A DNA stretch of 64,000 nt from Synechococcus sp. CCY 9618. GTDB taxonomy: Bacteria; Cyanobacteriota; Cyanobacteriia; PCC-6307; Cyanobiaceae. Shown piece by piece: positions 55,974 to 63,211 of this stretch (positions within the stretch are counted from its first letter, which is position 1; every line of letters starts with the position of its first letter). Where the stretch lies: positions 28,488-92,487 of the forward strand of contig NZ_JAFKRG010000049.1 of assembly GCF_019038415.1 (NCBI RefSeq). The letters run 5' to 3'. Position numbers and translations under genes: made by a program. The notes beneath the pieces were generated by a model. It ran no database searches, was not told the origin of the DNA, and saw nothing but the letters and a program-made list of their open reading frames with translations.

Positions 55974-56540
55974 ATGGCCGAAGCCCAGTTGCAGCAGTTC
56001 CTCGAGAAGGTGCGCCAGCTCAACGCCTTCGTGGCCCTGAGCGAAGCCGACCCAGGCCTGCGCCAGACCCTGCGGGACTGCGACGATCACCACCAGGTGG
56101 TGGCCCTGGCCCGCTCGCGGGGTTTTGAGATCGGCCGTCGCTGGGGGGAGCCGCCCCCCGCCCAGGGGCCTGGGGATGGGACCGAGGCCGGGGAGGAAAG
56201 CCACGGATCCGTGTCCTTGCTGGCCAGTCCATGCCCGTCAGGCGGGCGGGAAACCACCACGGTGCTGCTCGAGACCCCGCAGCTGCGGCTGGAGCGGATC
56301 CACTCCTGCAGCGCCCGAAGCCCGGAAGATTTCTGGTACGACCAGTCGGAAGAGGAGTGGGTGCTGCTGCTGCAGGGGAGCGCCCGGCTGCAGTTCGCCG
56401 ATGAAAACGAGCCCCGCAGGCTGGTCAGCGGCGAGGCCCTGCGGATTAGCGCGGGCCGTCGGCATCGGCTGCTGGCAACGGATCCGCATCCGGGAACGAT
56501 CTGGCTGGCCCTGTTCTGGCAGCACTCTCCCGCTGGTTGA
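55974..56540 (+). CDS. Nif11-like domain fused to a cupin domain
   Basis: 188 residues from ATG at 55974. Residues 1-60 (LQQFLEKVRQLNAFVALSEA, VVALARSRGFEIGRRWG) look like a Nif11 leader domain. After a Pro/Gly-rich linker, residues about 95-185 form a cupin: FWYDQSEEEWVLLLQGSARL, ALRISAGRRHRLLATDP and IWLALFWQ, with Glu and His metal ligands. It is too large and folded to be a natural product precursor, so the Nif11 part is probably a regulatory or binding module. Its 3' end overlaps the convergent PsiE gene by 95 bases. Confidence 0.7.
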   Translation: MAEAQLQQFLEKVRQLNAFVALSEADPGLRQTLRDCDDHHQVVALARSRGFEIGRRWGEPPPAQGPGDGTEAGEESHGSVSLLASPCPSGGRETTTVLLETPQLRLERIHSCSARSPEDFWYDQSEEEWVLLLQGSARLQFADENEPRRLVSGEALRISAGRRHRLLATDPHPGTIWLALFWQHSPAG

Positions 56541-56967
56541 TCTGGCGCACCAGCCAGAACGCCCCGGCCAGACACACGACCGCCACCCCGAGACCCACCA
56601 CCAGCATCGGTTTGTTCTCGGCATTCGGGGGCAGCACGATCACTTTCCGGGCCACGGCGGTGATCGCCGTGAGCAGCACCAGCTCGATCTGCACCACATG
56701 GCGGCGCAGATAGGAGGTGATGTTCTGCAGCACCTCGATGGCGATCAGCAGGTTGAGCAGGTCGCCGAGCAGCCCGGTCAGCCGGTCTCCCACCCAGCGG
56801 CGGCTGGGGTCGACCAGGACGGAGAAGACATCCTGCACCAACTCCCCCGTGGCCACCACCAGCACCAGGAGCAGCACGGCGCCCAGGACCCTGGCCACCA
56901 GGCGCTCGCCATGGTCGATCAGGCGCAGATAGGGGGCATTGCCGAAGATCCGCCGCAGTCGTGGCAT
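56446..56967 (-). CDS. PsiE-like membrane protein
   Basis: 173 residues with four membrane helices: VARVLGAVLLLVLVVATGEL, LLNLLIAIEVLQNITSYL, IELVLLTAITAVARKVIVL and MLVVGLGVAVVCLAGAFWLV. The YLRRHVVQIELVLLTAITAV segment matches the phosphate-starvation-inducible PsiE family. The function is unclear even in E. coli. The C-terminal tail (RESAARTGPARSFP) is encoded in the region overlapping the Nif11-cupin gene. Confidence 0.8.
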   Translation of the reverse strand: MPRLRRIFGNAPYLRLIDHGERLVARVLGAVLLLVLVVATGELVQDVFSVLVDPSRRWVGDRLTGLLGDLLNLLIAIEVLQNITSYLRRHVVQIELVLLTAITAVARKVIVLPPNAENKPMLVVGLGVAVVCLAGAFWLVRQINQRESAARTGPARSFPDADPLPAADADGPR

Positions 56968-57236
56968 CAGTTCTGGAAGGGCTGGTATTTCGGCCGGGCC
57001 GGGGTTTCACCCGGGGGATTCTCGATCACGGTGTTGCAGGTGACGGAACCATCAGGACCGGTGACGCAGTCGGTGGGTTTGATTTCGGTGGCTGGACCCA
57101 CCTTGCTGCCCCTCTGAAGCATGAAGGACTCCACCTGGGCCAGGGCCGGAGGGGTGAGGCAGAGGACCGCGAGCAGAGAGGCACCAGCCTGGAGGGGCCG
57201 AAGCAGGCGATGCGGGAGAAGGGGGGAAACGTTCAT
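56967..57236 (-). CDS. small exported protein, picocyanobacterial type
   Basis: 89 residues from ATG at 57236. The signal peptide (LLRPLQAGASLLAVLCLTPP ending ALA) is followed by a compact part with two cysteines, KPTDCVTGPDGSVTCNTVIE, and a Pro-rich end NPPGETPARPKYQPFQN. I recall similar short secreted proteins in other picocyanobacteria but know no function. The stop codon touches the PsiE start (1 base), so the two genes are probably co-transcribed. Confidence 0.65.
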   Translation of the reverse strand: MNVSPLLPHRLLRPLQAGASLLAVLCLTPPALAQVESFMLQRGSKVGPATEIKPTDCVTGPDGSVTCNTVIENPPGETPARPKYQPFQN

Positions 57237-57325
57237 GGGAGGGGTCTTCGACAAGAAGACGGAGGGACGCGTATACCCACTCTGGGGGCAGACCGGCAGG
57301 CCCGCCAGCGCCGCGGAACCTTACG

Positions 57326-57670
57326 TCAGCTGCCGTGATCGCCACGGATTTCCTGCAGCAGCAGGTCGAGCTGGCCCATTGAATCGATGGCCACCGCACC
57401 GGCTCCTGCAGGGCCGGAGGCCTCAGGGGGATCCTCGTTGAGCCACTGGGCCTCGATGCTGCAGAGGCGCTCGGCCAGACCTGCCGGCCCCTGCCGGTCA
57501 TAGGTGCGGTGCAGTTCCTCCAGCAGCACGGGCATGCGGATCGAGCCGGCCCGCAGGGCACGGCGCAGGTCGGCCTGGGTGCGGCCGGCCTGGCGCAGCC
57601 AGTCCTTCAGCAGACTCTGGAGCTCGTCGAGCTGCTCGGGGCTGAGGGTGGACATGGAGGGAGCGGCCAT
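57326..57670 (-). CDS. helical protein of unknown function
   Basis: 114 residues (or 109 from the second Met). It is helical and charged, without membrane segments. LSPEQLDELQSLLKDWLRQA, RTQADLRRALRAGSIRMPVL and LLEELHRTYDRQGPAGLAER suggest a small HTH-like or adaptor protein (an xRTQADLRRAL helix followed by a turn), but no family is certain. It is 9 bases downstream of the DUF1232 gene on the same strand. Confidence 0.5.
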   Translation of the reverse strand: MAAPSMSTLSPEQLDELQSLLKDWLRQAGRTQADLRRALRAGSIRMPVLLEELHRTYDRQGPAGLAERLCSIEAQWLNEDPPEASGPAGAGAVAIDSMGQLDLLLQEIRGDHGS

Positions 57671-57679
57671 GGCAGGACC

Positions 57680-58069
57680 CTATCCCTGGCGGGTCAGCGG
57701 AAACCAGCGGTCGAGTCGGCTCTGGGCGCGGGCACGGATCTCCGGCGTGCGGTGGGCGCTGCACAGCCCCAACAGGGCGGTGAGGGCGACCATGTCGTCG
57801 CTGAATCCCGCTGCCGGGATGAAATCGGGGATCAGATCAAGGGGCACCAGCAGGTAGGTGAGAGCTGCCAGCACCGTCAGCCGTACCCGTGGGGGGGTGG
57901 CGCCATCGAGCAGGATCTCCAGGCATTCAAAGGCCGGCCGGGCGATGGTGCGACCTGCCCGGCGCAGCAGCCGCAGCAGCAGGGCCTCGTCGATCACCGA
58001 ACTCTCCAGCACCTCGGCATCGACGGGGGGCTGGTCGGAGGGGGCGGTGGCAGAGGGCGCGCCAGCCAT
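57680..58069 (-). CDS. DUF1232 (YkvA-like) family protein
   Basis: 129 residues. LAALTYLLVPLDLIPDFIPA and GFSDDMVALTALLGLC are the DUF1232 signature, a membrane-associated motif found in small proteins across bacteria. The N-terminal ~35 residues are unconserved and Pro/Ser-rich. Function unknown. It is the first gene of a probable pair with the helical protein downstream. Confidence 0.8.
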   Translation of the reverse strand: MAGAPSATAPSDQPPVDAEVLESSVIDEALLLRLLRRAGRTIARPAFECLEILLDGATPPRVRLTVLAALTYLLVPLDLIPDFIPAAGFSDDMVALTALLGLCSAHRTPEIRARAQSRLDRWFPLTRQG

Positions 58070-58208
58070 GGTGTTCTCCTTGGGAAAGGGACACGCCGCA
58101 AAACAGGCGCAGGATCATTCTGGCGGCCATGCCGCACGAACCACGAGGGTCGGATCTCCCTATGCGCCCGCGGGTGAGCCCGGCAGGTGCAGGATCTGCC
58201 CCTGAAGC

Positions 58209-59129
58209 TCAGACCTCGACAAGGCCGCTCTCGATGCCGGTCTTGCGCAGTTTGCGCAGGGCCCGTTGCACCACCTGGCGGCAATACTCCCGGCTGCACT
58301 CCAGCTGGCGGGCCACCTCCGCCAGTGTTCGCCATTCATGGCTGCCGTCGAGCCCGAAACGCAGCATCACCACCGTCCGCTCCTTGGGGGTGAGGTTGGA
58401 CTTCTCCAGCAGCGTCCACACCGAAGCAGTGCGTTCAGCCTGCTCGGCCCGTTCCATCGGCGCCGGCTCGTTGCTGGGCAGCACGTCGACCAGCTCGGAG
58501 GGATCGGCCTTGGAACGGACAGCGCCCTGAAGACTCACGGTGACGCTGCGCAGTTCACAGCCCAGCAGATCCTCCACCTCCGCCACGGGAAGGCCCATGG
58601 CGGTGGCCAGTTCACCGGCATTGGGGGCCTGGCCATGGGACTGGAGATGGCGCGCCTTGGCGGCCCGCAGCCGGGTGAGCTTCTCGTTGACGTTGACCGG
58701 AATGCGGATCGTCCGGCTCTGGGTGGACAGGGCCCGGTTCAGGCCCTGACGGATCCACCAGTAGGCATAGGTGCTGAAACGGTGACCGCGGGTGGGGTCG
58801 AACTTCTCGACGGCGCGGGTAAGACCGATGGTTCCCTCCTGGATGAGGTCGAGCAAATCGAGCCCCTTGCCCTGGTAGCGCTTGGCCAGGTTGACCACCA
58901 ATCGCAGATTCGCCGTGACCATCTGCTGCTTGGCCCGCTCCCCCGTACGCAGCGTTCGTTTTTCCAGATCGTTGAAATCGCAGGCCGGACCGTCGCCGCC
59001 GGCCTGGGCAGAACGCTCCTGGAGGGCCACCATGGCCTGGACCTTGCGCCCAAGGGTGAGCTCCTGCTCGGGGGTGAGCAATTGATGGCGGCCGATCTCG
59101 CCGAGAAAGGCACTGAGGGAACTCGCCAT
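58209..59129 (-). CDS. RNA polymerase sigma factor, group 2 (SigA-like, non-essential)
   Basis: 306 residues from ATG at 59129. Region 1.2 (FLGEIGRHQLLTPEQELTLG), region 2 (LRLVVNLAKRYQGKGLDLLD, DLIQEGTIGLTRAVEKFDPT and YAYWWIRQGLNRAL), region 3 (RIPVNVNEKLTRLRAAKARH) and region 4 (LTPKERTVVMLRFGLDG and ECSREYCRQVVQRALRKLRK) are all there. The short N-terminus, without region 1.1, marks a group 2 factor of the cyanobacterial SigB/C/D type. The upstream AT-rich stretch (59165-59260 on the plus strand) is its likely promoter region. Confidence 0.93.
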   Translation of the reverse strand: MASSLSAFLGEIGRHQLLTPEQELTLGRKVQAMVALQERSAQAGGDGPACDFNDLEKRTLRTGERAKQQMVTANLRLVVNLAKRYQGKGLDLLDLIQEGTIGLTRAVEKFDPTRGHRFSTYAYWWIRQGLNRALSTQSRTIRIPVNVNEKLTRLRAAKARHLQSHGQAPNAGELATAMGLPVAEVEDLLGCELRSVTVSLQGAVRSKADPSELVDVLPSNEPAPMERAEQAERTASVWTLLEKSNLTPKERTVVMLRFGLDGSHEWRTLAEVARQLECSREYCRQVVQRALRKLRKTGIESGLVEV

Positions 59130-59338
59130 GGAGCGACTGGATCGTTTAATCGAACTTAGGGTTGATTCGGAATGTTCCTGAAACAAACAGAAAGCCTTCA
59201 GTGTTCTGTTTATCTGCTTATTTCCATTTATCTCCTTAATTCCACTTTCCTGCTGATTTCCCCTGGCTCCGCCTCTGCCTGCGCCCGCGGACCGGGAGCC
59301 AGCCGCTACCGTCCCTGGCGACCGCTTGAAACCAGCCG

Positions 59339-59827
59339 ATGGCCGGGCTTCTCTCCATCCCCTCCGACGTGCTCTCCAGTGCCGGCGTGGCCTACGTCCA
59401 CTACCTGAGCTTCATGGTCTGCTTCGGCGCCCTCGTGCTGGAGCGGAGGCTGATCCGCCCCAGCCCGGACCGCAAGGACGCGATCCTGATGGTGATCACC
59501 GATGTGACCTACGGCATCGCCGCCCTGGCGGTGCTGCTCAGCGGCATCCTGCGGGTGCTCTATTTCGGCCAGGGTTCCAGCTTCTACACGGAAAACCCTC
59601 TCTTCTGGTGGAAGGTGGGCACCTACCTGTCGGTGGGCGCCCTGTCGCTCTACCCCACGATCACCTACATCCTCTGGGCCATCCCCCTGCGCAAGGGGGA
59701 GCTGCCCCAGGTGAGCGAGGCCCTGGCCAATCGCCTGCGCTGGGTGCTCAACATCGAGCTGGTGGGCTTCGCCTCCATCCCCCTGATGGCCACCCTGATG
59801 GCCCGAGGCGTCGGCCTGCCGGGTTGA
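59339..59827 (+). CDS. DUF2214 family membrane protein
   Basis: 162 residues, four membrane helices. VAYVHYLSFMVCFGALVLE, DVTYGIAALAVLLSGILRVL, GKGSSFY-like YFGQGSSFYTENPLFWWKVG and RWVLNIELVGFASIPLMATL match DUF2214, a family of unknown function with conserved His and Arg/Lys in the membrane, which might suggest cofactor binding. Stop and next start overlap (TGATG), so the matrixin-like gene is coupled to it. Confidence 0.82.
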   Translation: MAGLLSIPSDVLSSAGVAYVHYLSFMVCFGALVLERRLIRPSPDRKDAILMVITDVTYGIAALAVLLSGILRVLYFGQGSSFYTENPLFWWKVGTYLSVGALSLYPTITYILWAIPLRKGELPQVSEALANRLRWVLNIELVGFASIPLMATLMARGVGLPG

Positions 59828-60579
59828 TGACGAGGCGATCCGTCCCGGTGGCATGGTGGCCCCTGCTGCTGCTGGCCGGGTTGGCGGCACCGGCCCGTTC
59901 AGCGGAGCCCGCCTGCCTGACGGCCCTGGCCAGCCGGCCCGCCCCGGCCATCCAGACGCCCCTGGTGGCCCCCATCGCGGCACCAGCCGGGACGGACGAC
60001 TACCGCGACCGGCTGCGTCCCACCCCCCTCGGCTGGGCCCGGCTCGATCACTGGTGCCTGTGGGTGGAGCCGGCGGCCAGCGACGGACCGGCGGCGCTGT
60101 GGGACCAGCGCTGGCTCACGGCGATCGAGGCGGCGCTGACTCGCTGGCAGAAGCTGCTGCCGATCACCCGGGTGGCGGATCCGGCGGCGGCCCAGGTGCG
60201 GGTCCTGAGGCAGCGGCCGCCCCTGATGCGCGACGCCTCGGGCCGCACCAGGGCCAGCCATGGCCGGGCCCTGCTGGAGGTGCTGGAGGTGAACCGGGGA
60301 GGGAGCTGGGTGCTGGAGCCCCGGGTGCAGGTGCTGATCAGCCCCGGCCAGCGGCCCCAGGCCACCGAAGCCACTGCCCTGCACGAACTGGGGCACGCCT
60401 TCGGTCTCTGGGGCCACAGCGACGACGCGGCCGACGCCATGGCCGCGGTGCCGGGAGCGCAGCCCGTGCTGGAACTGAGCCCGCGCGATCGGGCCACGCT
60501 GCGCTGGCTGTACCGGCAGCCCAGCCGCTTCGGCCAGCCCGCTCCGGCGCTGCCGGAGGGCTCTGCCGCCAGCCCCTGA
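59827..60579 (+). CDS. exported matrixin-like zinc metalloprotease
   Basis: 250 residues from ATG at 59827. A signal peptide (VAWWPLLLLAGLAAPARSA) leads to a matrixin-type domain with the full zinc motif HELGHAFGLWGHS (HExxHxxGxxH) near residue 180 and a later Met (AMAAVPG) that may form the Met-turn. ARLDHWCLWVE and LTRWQKLLPITRV match the start of such domains. The C-terminus is Pro-rich. The substrate is unknown. Confidence 0.82.
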   Translation: MTRRSVPVAWWPLLLLAGLAAPARSAEPACLTALASRPAPAIQTPLVAPIAAPAGTDDYRDRLRPTPLGWARLDHWCLWVEPAASDGPAALWDQRWLTAIEAALTRWQKLLPITRVADPAAAQVRVLRQRPPLMRDASGRTRASHGRALLEVLEVNRGGSWVLEPRVQVLISPGQRPQATEATALHELGHAFGLWGHSDDAADAMAAVPGAQPVLELSPRDRATLRWLYRQPSRFGQPAPALPEGSAASP

Positions 60580-60604
60580 GCGCTCCATGGGGTTGGGGGC
60601 CTCG

Positions 60605-60620
60605 GCCGCTTCAGAGCGGC
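60605..60620. terminator. short hairpin between convergent genes
   Basis: GCCGCT-TCAG-AGCGGC (6-bp stem, 4-base loop) lies 25 bases after the matrixin-like gene and spans the stop codon of the ABC ATPase gene. On the plus strand it is followed by GGGGTTTCC. A weak bidirectional terminator is possible. Confidence 0.35.
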
Positions 60621-61417
60621 GGGGTTTCCTCGGAGTGGGAGGGCCGGTGGGGCGGGTGACGGTGGTGGTAGGGCACGAAACCGGGGCCGTAGATCTGCTC
60701 GATCCGGGCGGGGCTGAGGGCGTGGTCGGGGGTGCCGTGGCAGCGCAGGTTGCGGTTGAGGCAGAGCACCCCGTCGCAGGTGCGACGCACCATCTCCAGA
60801 TCGTGCGACACCTGAAGGATCGTCCAGCCCTCGCTGCGACGGAGCTGGTAGAGGAGGGTGTGAAACTCTTCGGCGGCGCGGGCATCGAGGCCGGCCTGGG
60901 CTTCATCAAGCACCAGCAGGCGGCGGGGCCGCACCACACAGAAGGCCAGCAGCACCCGCTTCAGCTGGCCGCCGGAGAGCTCCGAGAGCAGGCGGCCGGC
61001 CAGGTCGTCGCACAGGGTCTTGCGGAGAGCGGCCCGGATGGCGCTGCGGCGGGCCTCGCGGCCCAGCCAGGGCAGGGAAAGACCTGGGGGATCCCAGCCC
61101 AGACCCACGAATTCGGCGACGGTGAGCGGGAAGCGGCCCCGCGGCACCAGGCTCTGGGGCAGGTAGGCGAGCTTGGCGCGCAGGCTGCCCGGCAACTGGC
61201 CGCCGCTGCCGAGGCTGCAGCCCAGAAAGCGCACCTGGCCGGCCTGACGGGGCAGGATGCCGAGGATGGCCTGCACCAGGGTGCTCTTGCCGGCACCGTT
61301 GGGGCCCACCAGGGCAGTGTCGGATTCCGCCTGCAGCTGGAAGCTCACGTCATCCACCGCCGTGACGGCGTCGCGGCGCACGGTGAGATTGCTGACTTCG
61401 AGAACCATTTCCGCCAT
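60611..61417 (-). CDS. metal-type ABC transporter ATP-binding protein (ZnuC/MntA-like)
   Basis: 268 residues. Walker A ALVGPNGAGKSTLVQAI, the Q-loop LAYLPQSLVPRG, the signature LSELSGGQLKRVLLAF, Walker B RLLVLDEAQAGLD and the switch His VSHDLEMV are intact. The sequence around CLNRNLRCHGTPDHALSPAR is typical of Zn/Mn uptake ATPases. The C-terminal tail is strikingly His-rich (VPYHHRHPPHRPSHSEE), which would fit metal sensing or binding. No permease or binding-protein gene is adjacent, unlike most such systems. Confidence 0.88.
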   Translation of the reverse strand: MAEMVLEVSNLTVRRDAVTAVDDVSFQLQAESDTALVGPNGAGKSTLVQAILGILPRQAGQVRFLGCSLGSGGQLPGSLRAKLAYLPQSLVPRGRFPLTVAEFVGLGWDPPGLSLPWLGREARRSAIRAALRKTLCDDLAGRLLSELSGGQLKRVLLAFCVVRPRRLLVLDEAQAGLDARAAEEFHTLLYQLRRSEGWTILQVSHDLEMVRRTCDGVLCLNRNLRCHGTPDHALSPARIEQIYGPGFVPYHHRHPPHRPSHSEETPPL

Positions 61418-61510
61418 CCCTGCAGCCTACCCAGAAGCCTCCGGTCCGGCCGTCGCCGCTGAACCGAAGCGGCGACGAGAATGGGGTTCCTCTCCATCCG
61501 CTTGCCCACC

Positions 61511-62185
61511 ATGACCAGCATCGCCGTGACTGGAGCCTCCGGCAAGACGGGCTGGCGGGTGGTTCAGGAGGCCCTCGGCCGGGGCTGGCCGGTGAAGGCG
61601 ATCCTGCGGCCGGGCTCAGAGGTGCCGGCCGGGCTGGCCGGGGCGGAGCTGGTGCGGCTGGAGCTGGGCGACAGCGACGCCCTCACCGCCGCCCTTGCCG
61701 GTTGCGACGCGCTGGTGATCGCCACCGGAGCGCGGCCCTCCATCGATCTGAGCGGCCCGCTGAAGGTGGACGCCCTGGCGATCCGCTCCCAGATCAGCGC
61801 CTGCCGCGGCGCCGGCCTGAAGCGGGTGGTGCTGGTGAGCTCCCTTTGCAGCGGCCGCTGGCTGCACCCGCTCAACCTGTTCGGGCTGATCCTGGTGTGG
61901 AAGGGGGTGGGCGAACGCTGGCTGGCCGCCAGTGGCCTGGACTGGACCGTCGTGCGTCCCGGCGGGCTGAAGGAAACCGAAGACGGCATCGACGCCGAGG
62001 GCATCCGCTTCAGCGGTCCCGACCAGCAGGAGAGCGACAGCATCCCCCGGCGGCTGGTGGCCCGGGTATGCCTGGATGCGGTGGCGAACCCGGCCGCCAT
62101 CGGCCGCATCATCGAGATCACCAGCAGCCCTGAGCAGCCGGCGATGGGGCTGGCCGAATGGCTGGCCGCCACCCCGGCGCTCTGA
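61511..62185 (+). CDS. NAD(P)-binding NmrA/SDR-type protein
   Basis: 224 residues from ATG at 61511. MTSIAVTGASGKTGWRVVQE is a dinucleotide-binding start of atypical short-chain dehydrogenases; LVIATGARPSIDLSGPLKVD, KRVVLVSSLCSG and WLAASGLDWTVVRPGGLKET follow the NAD(P)-binding, complex-I-assembly-like subgroup found in plants and cyanobacteria. The catalytic YxxxK of classical SDRs is not present, so it may be a chaperone or regulator rather than a reductase. Confidence 0.8.
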   Translation: MTSIAVTGASGKTGWRVVQEALGRGWPVKAILRPGSEVPAGLAGAELVRLELGDSDALTAALAGCDALVIATGARPSIDLSGPLKVDALAIRSQISACRGAGLKRVVLVSSLCSGRWLHPLNLFGLILVWKGVGERWLAASGLDWTVVRPGGLKETEDGIDAEGIRFSGPDQQESDSIPRRLVARVCLDAVANPAAIGRIIEITSSPEQPAMGLAEWLAATPAL

Positions 62186-62251
62186 CGGCAACCGGATGGA
62201 CCCAAGGGAGCCGAAGAGCGGCAGTAGGGTCGCCCCGGCAATCGCAGCTGG

Positions 62252-63211
62252 ATGCGCAAAACACCCCTCCTGCTGGGCGTCACCCTGCTGGTCACCGCCG
62301 CCGCCAGCTTCGGGGCGGCCAACCTGCTGCTCCGCAACGCCACCCCCGCCACCCGCACGGTGGTGGCACCGCCGCTGCCGGGGGGCGTGGCCCTGGGGGA
62401 TCCCACGCCGCGGTTCGTGGCCGACAGCAAGGCGATGGCGGTGGCCGCCATTGACGGCACGGCCTGGGACCCGATGAACCGGGCCCTGATCAACCTGGCG
62501 CGCCGCTACCAGGGCTACCCCTACAAGGCCTTCTCCCTCGATGGCAGCGAGAAGGAGCAGTTGCTGCTCGATCTCACCCATTTCGACTGCTTCCTGTTCG
62601 TGGAGCAACTGCTGGCCCTGGCCAACAGCCGCAAGGTGGACACTCAGACCGAGGGCGTGGAGCGCTTCGCCGCCCATGTGCGGCAGCTGCGCTACGAGAA
62701 CGGTGAGGTGGATTACTGCCGCCGCCAGCACTACTTCAGCCGCTGGGCCGAAGCGGCCGAGCGCAACGGCTACGTGGTGAACCTCACCCCCTTCCTGCCG
62801 GGGGCCACCAGCCGGGAGCAGGCGCTCAACTACATGAGCAACCATGCGGCCAGCTACAAGCCGATGCAGCTGGCCCGCAACCGGCAGTGCATCAGCGAGC
62901 TGGAAAAGGATCTGGTGGTGACCCAGGCCTATGTGCCGCTGGCGGCCCTGCCCGGGGTGCTGCCGTCGCTCCGCACCGGCGACATCTTCGCCCTGGTGAC
63001 CAAGGTGCCGGGGCTGGATGTGACCCATGTGGGCTACCTGGAGACCACCGACGGCAAGGTGGACGCGATCCATTCGGCCGAGGGAGAAGGGGTGATCCGC
63101 AGCGAGAACTTCGAGAAGTACGCGGCTCAGGTGCAGGATGTGATCGGGGTGGCGATTTATCGGCCGAGGCCAAATGAGGAGACGCCGGAGCGCCCTAAGC
63201 CGGAGGGATGA
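62252..63211 (+). CDS. DUF1460 family protein (amidase-like), exported
   Basis: 319 residues. An N-terminal anchor or signal (LLLGVTLLVTAAASFGAANL) precedes an NlpC/P60-like DUF1460 domain: YQGYPYKAFSLDGSEKEQLL, the catalytic Cys in THFDCFLFVEQLLALA, RYENGEVDYCRRQHYFSRW and the late His in GLDVTHVGYLETTDG. Family members include N-acetylmuramoyl-L-alanine amidases, so a cell-wall role is likely. Its end overlaps the convergent RTX gene by 17 bases. Confidence 0.85.
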   Translation: MRKTPLLLGVTLLVTAAASFGAANLLLRNATPATRTVVAPPLPGGVALGDPTPRFVADSKAMAVAAIDGTAWDPMNRALINLARRYQGYPYKAFSLDGSEKEQLLLDLTHFDCFLFVEQLLALANSRKVDTQTEGVERFAAHVRQLRYENGEVDYCRRQHYFSRWAEAAERNGYVVNLTPFLPGATSREQALNYMSNHAASYKPMQLARNRQCISELEKDLVVTQAYVPLAALPGVLPSLRTGDIFALVTKVPGLDVTHVGYLETTDGKVDAIHSAEGEGVIRSENFEKYAAQVQDVIGVAIYRPRPNEETPERPKPEG

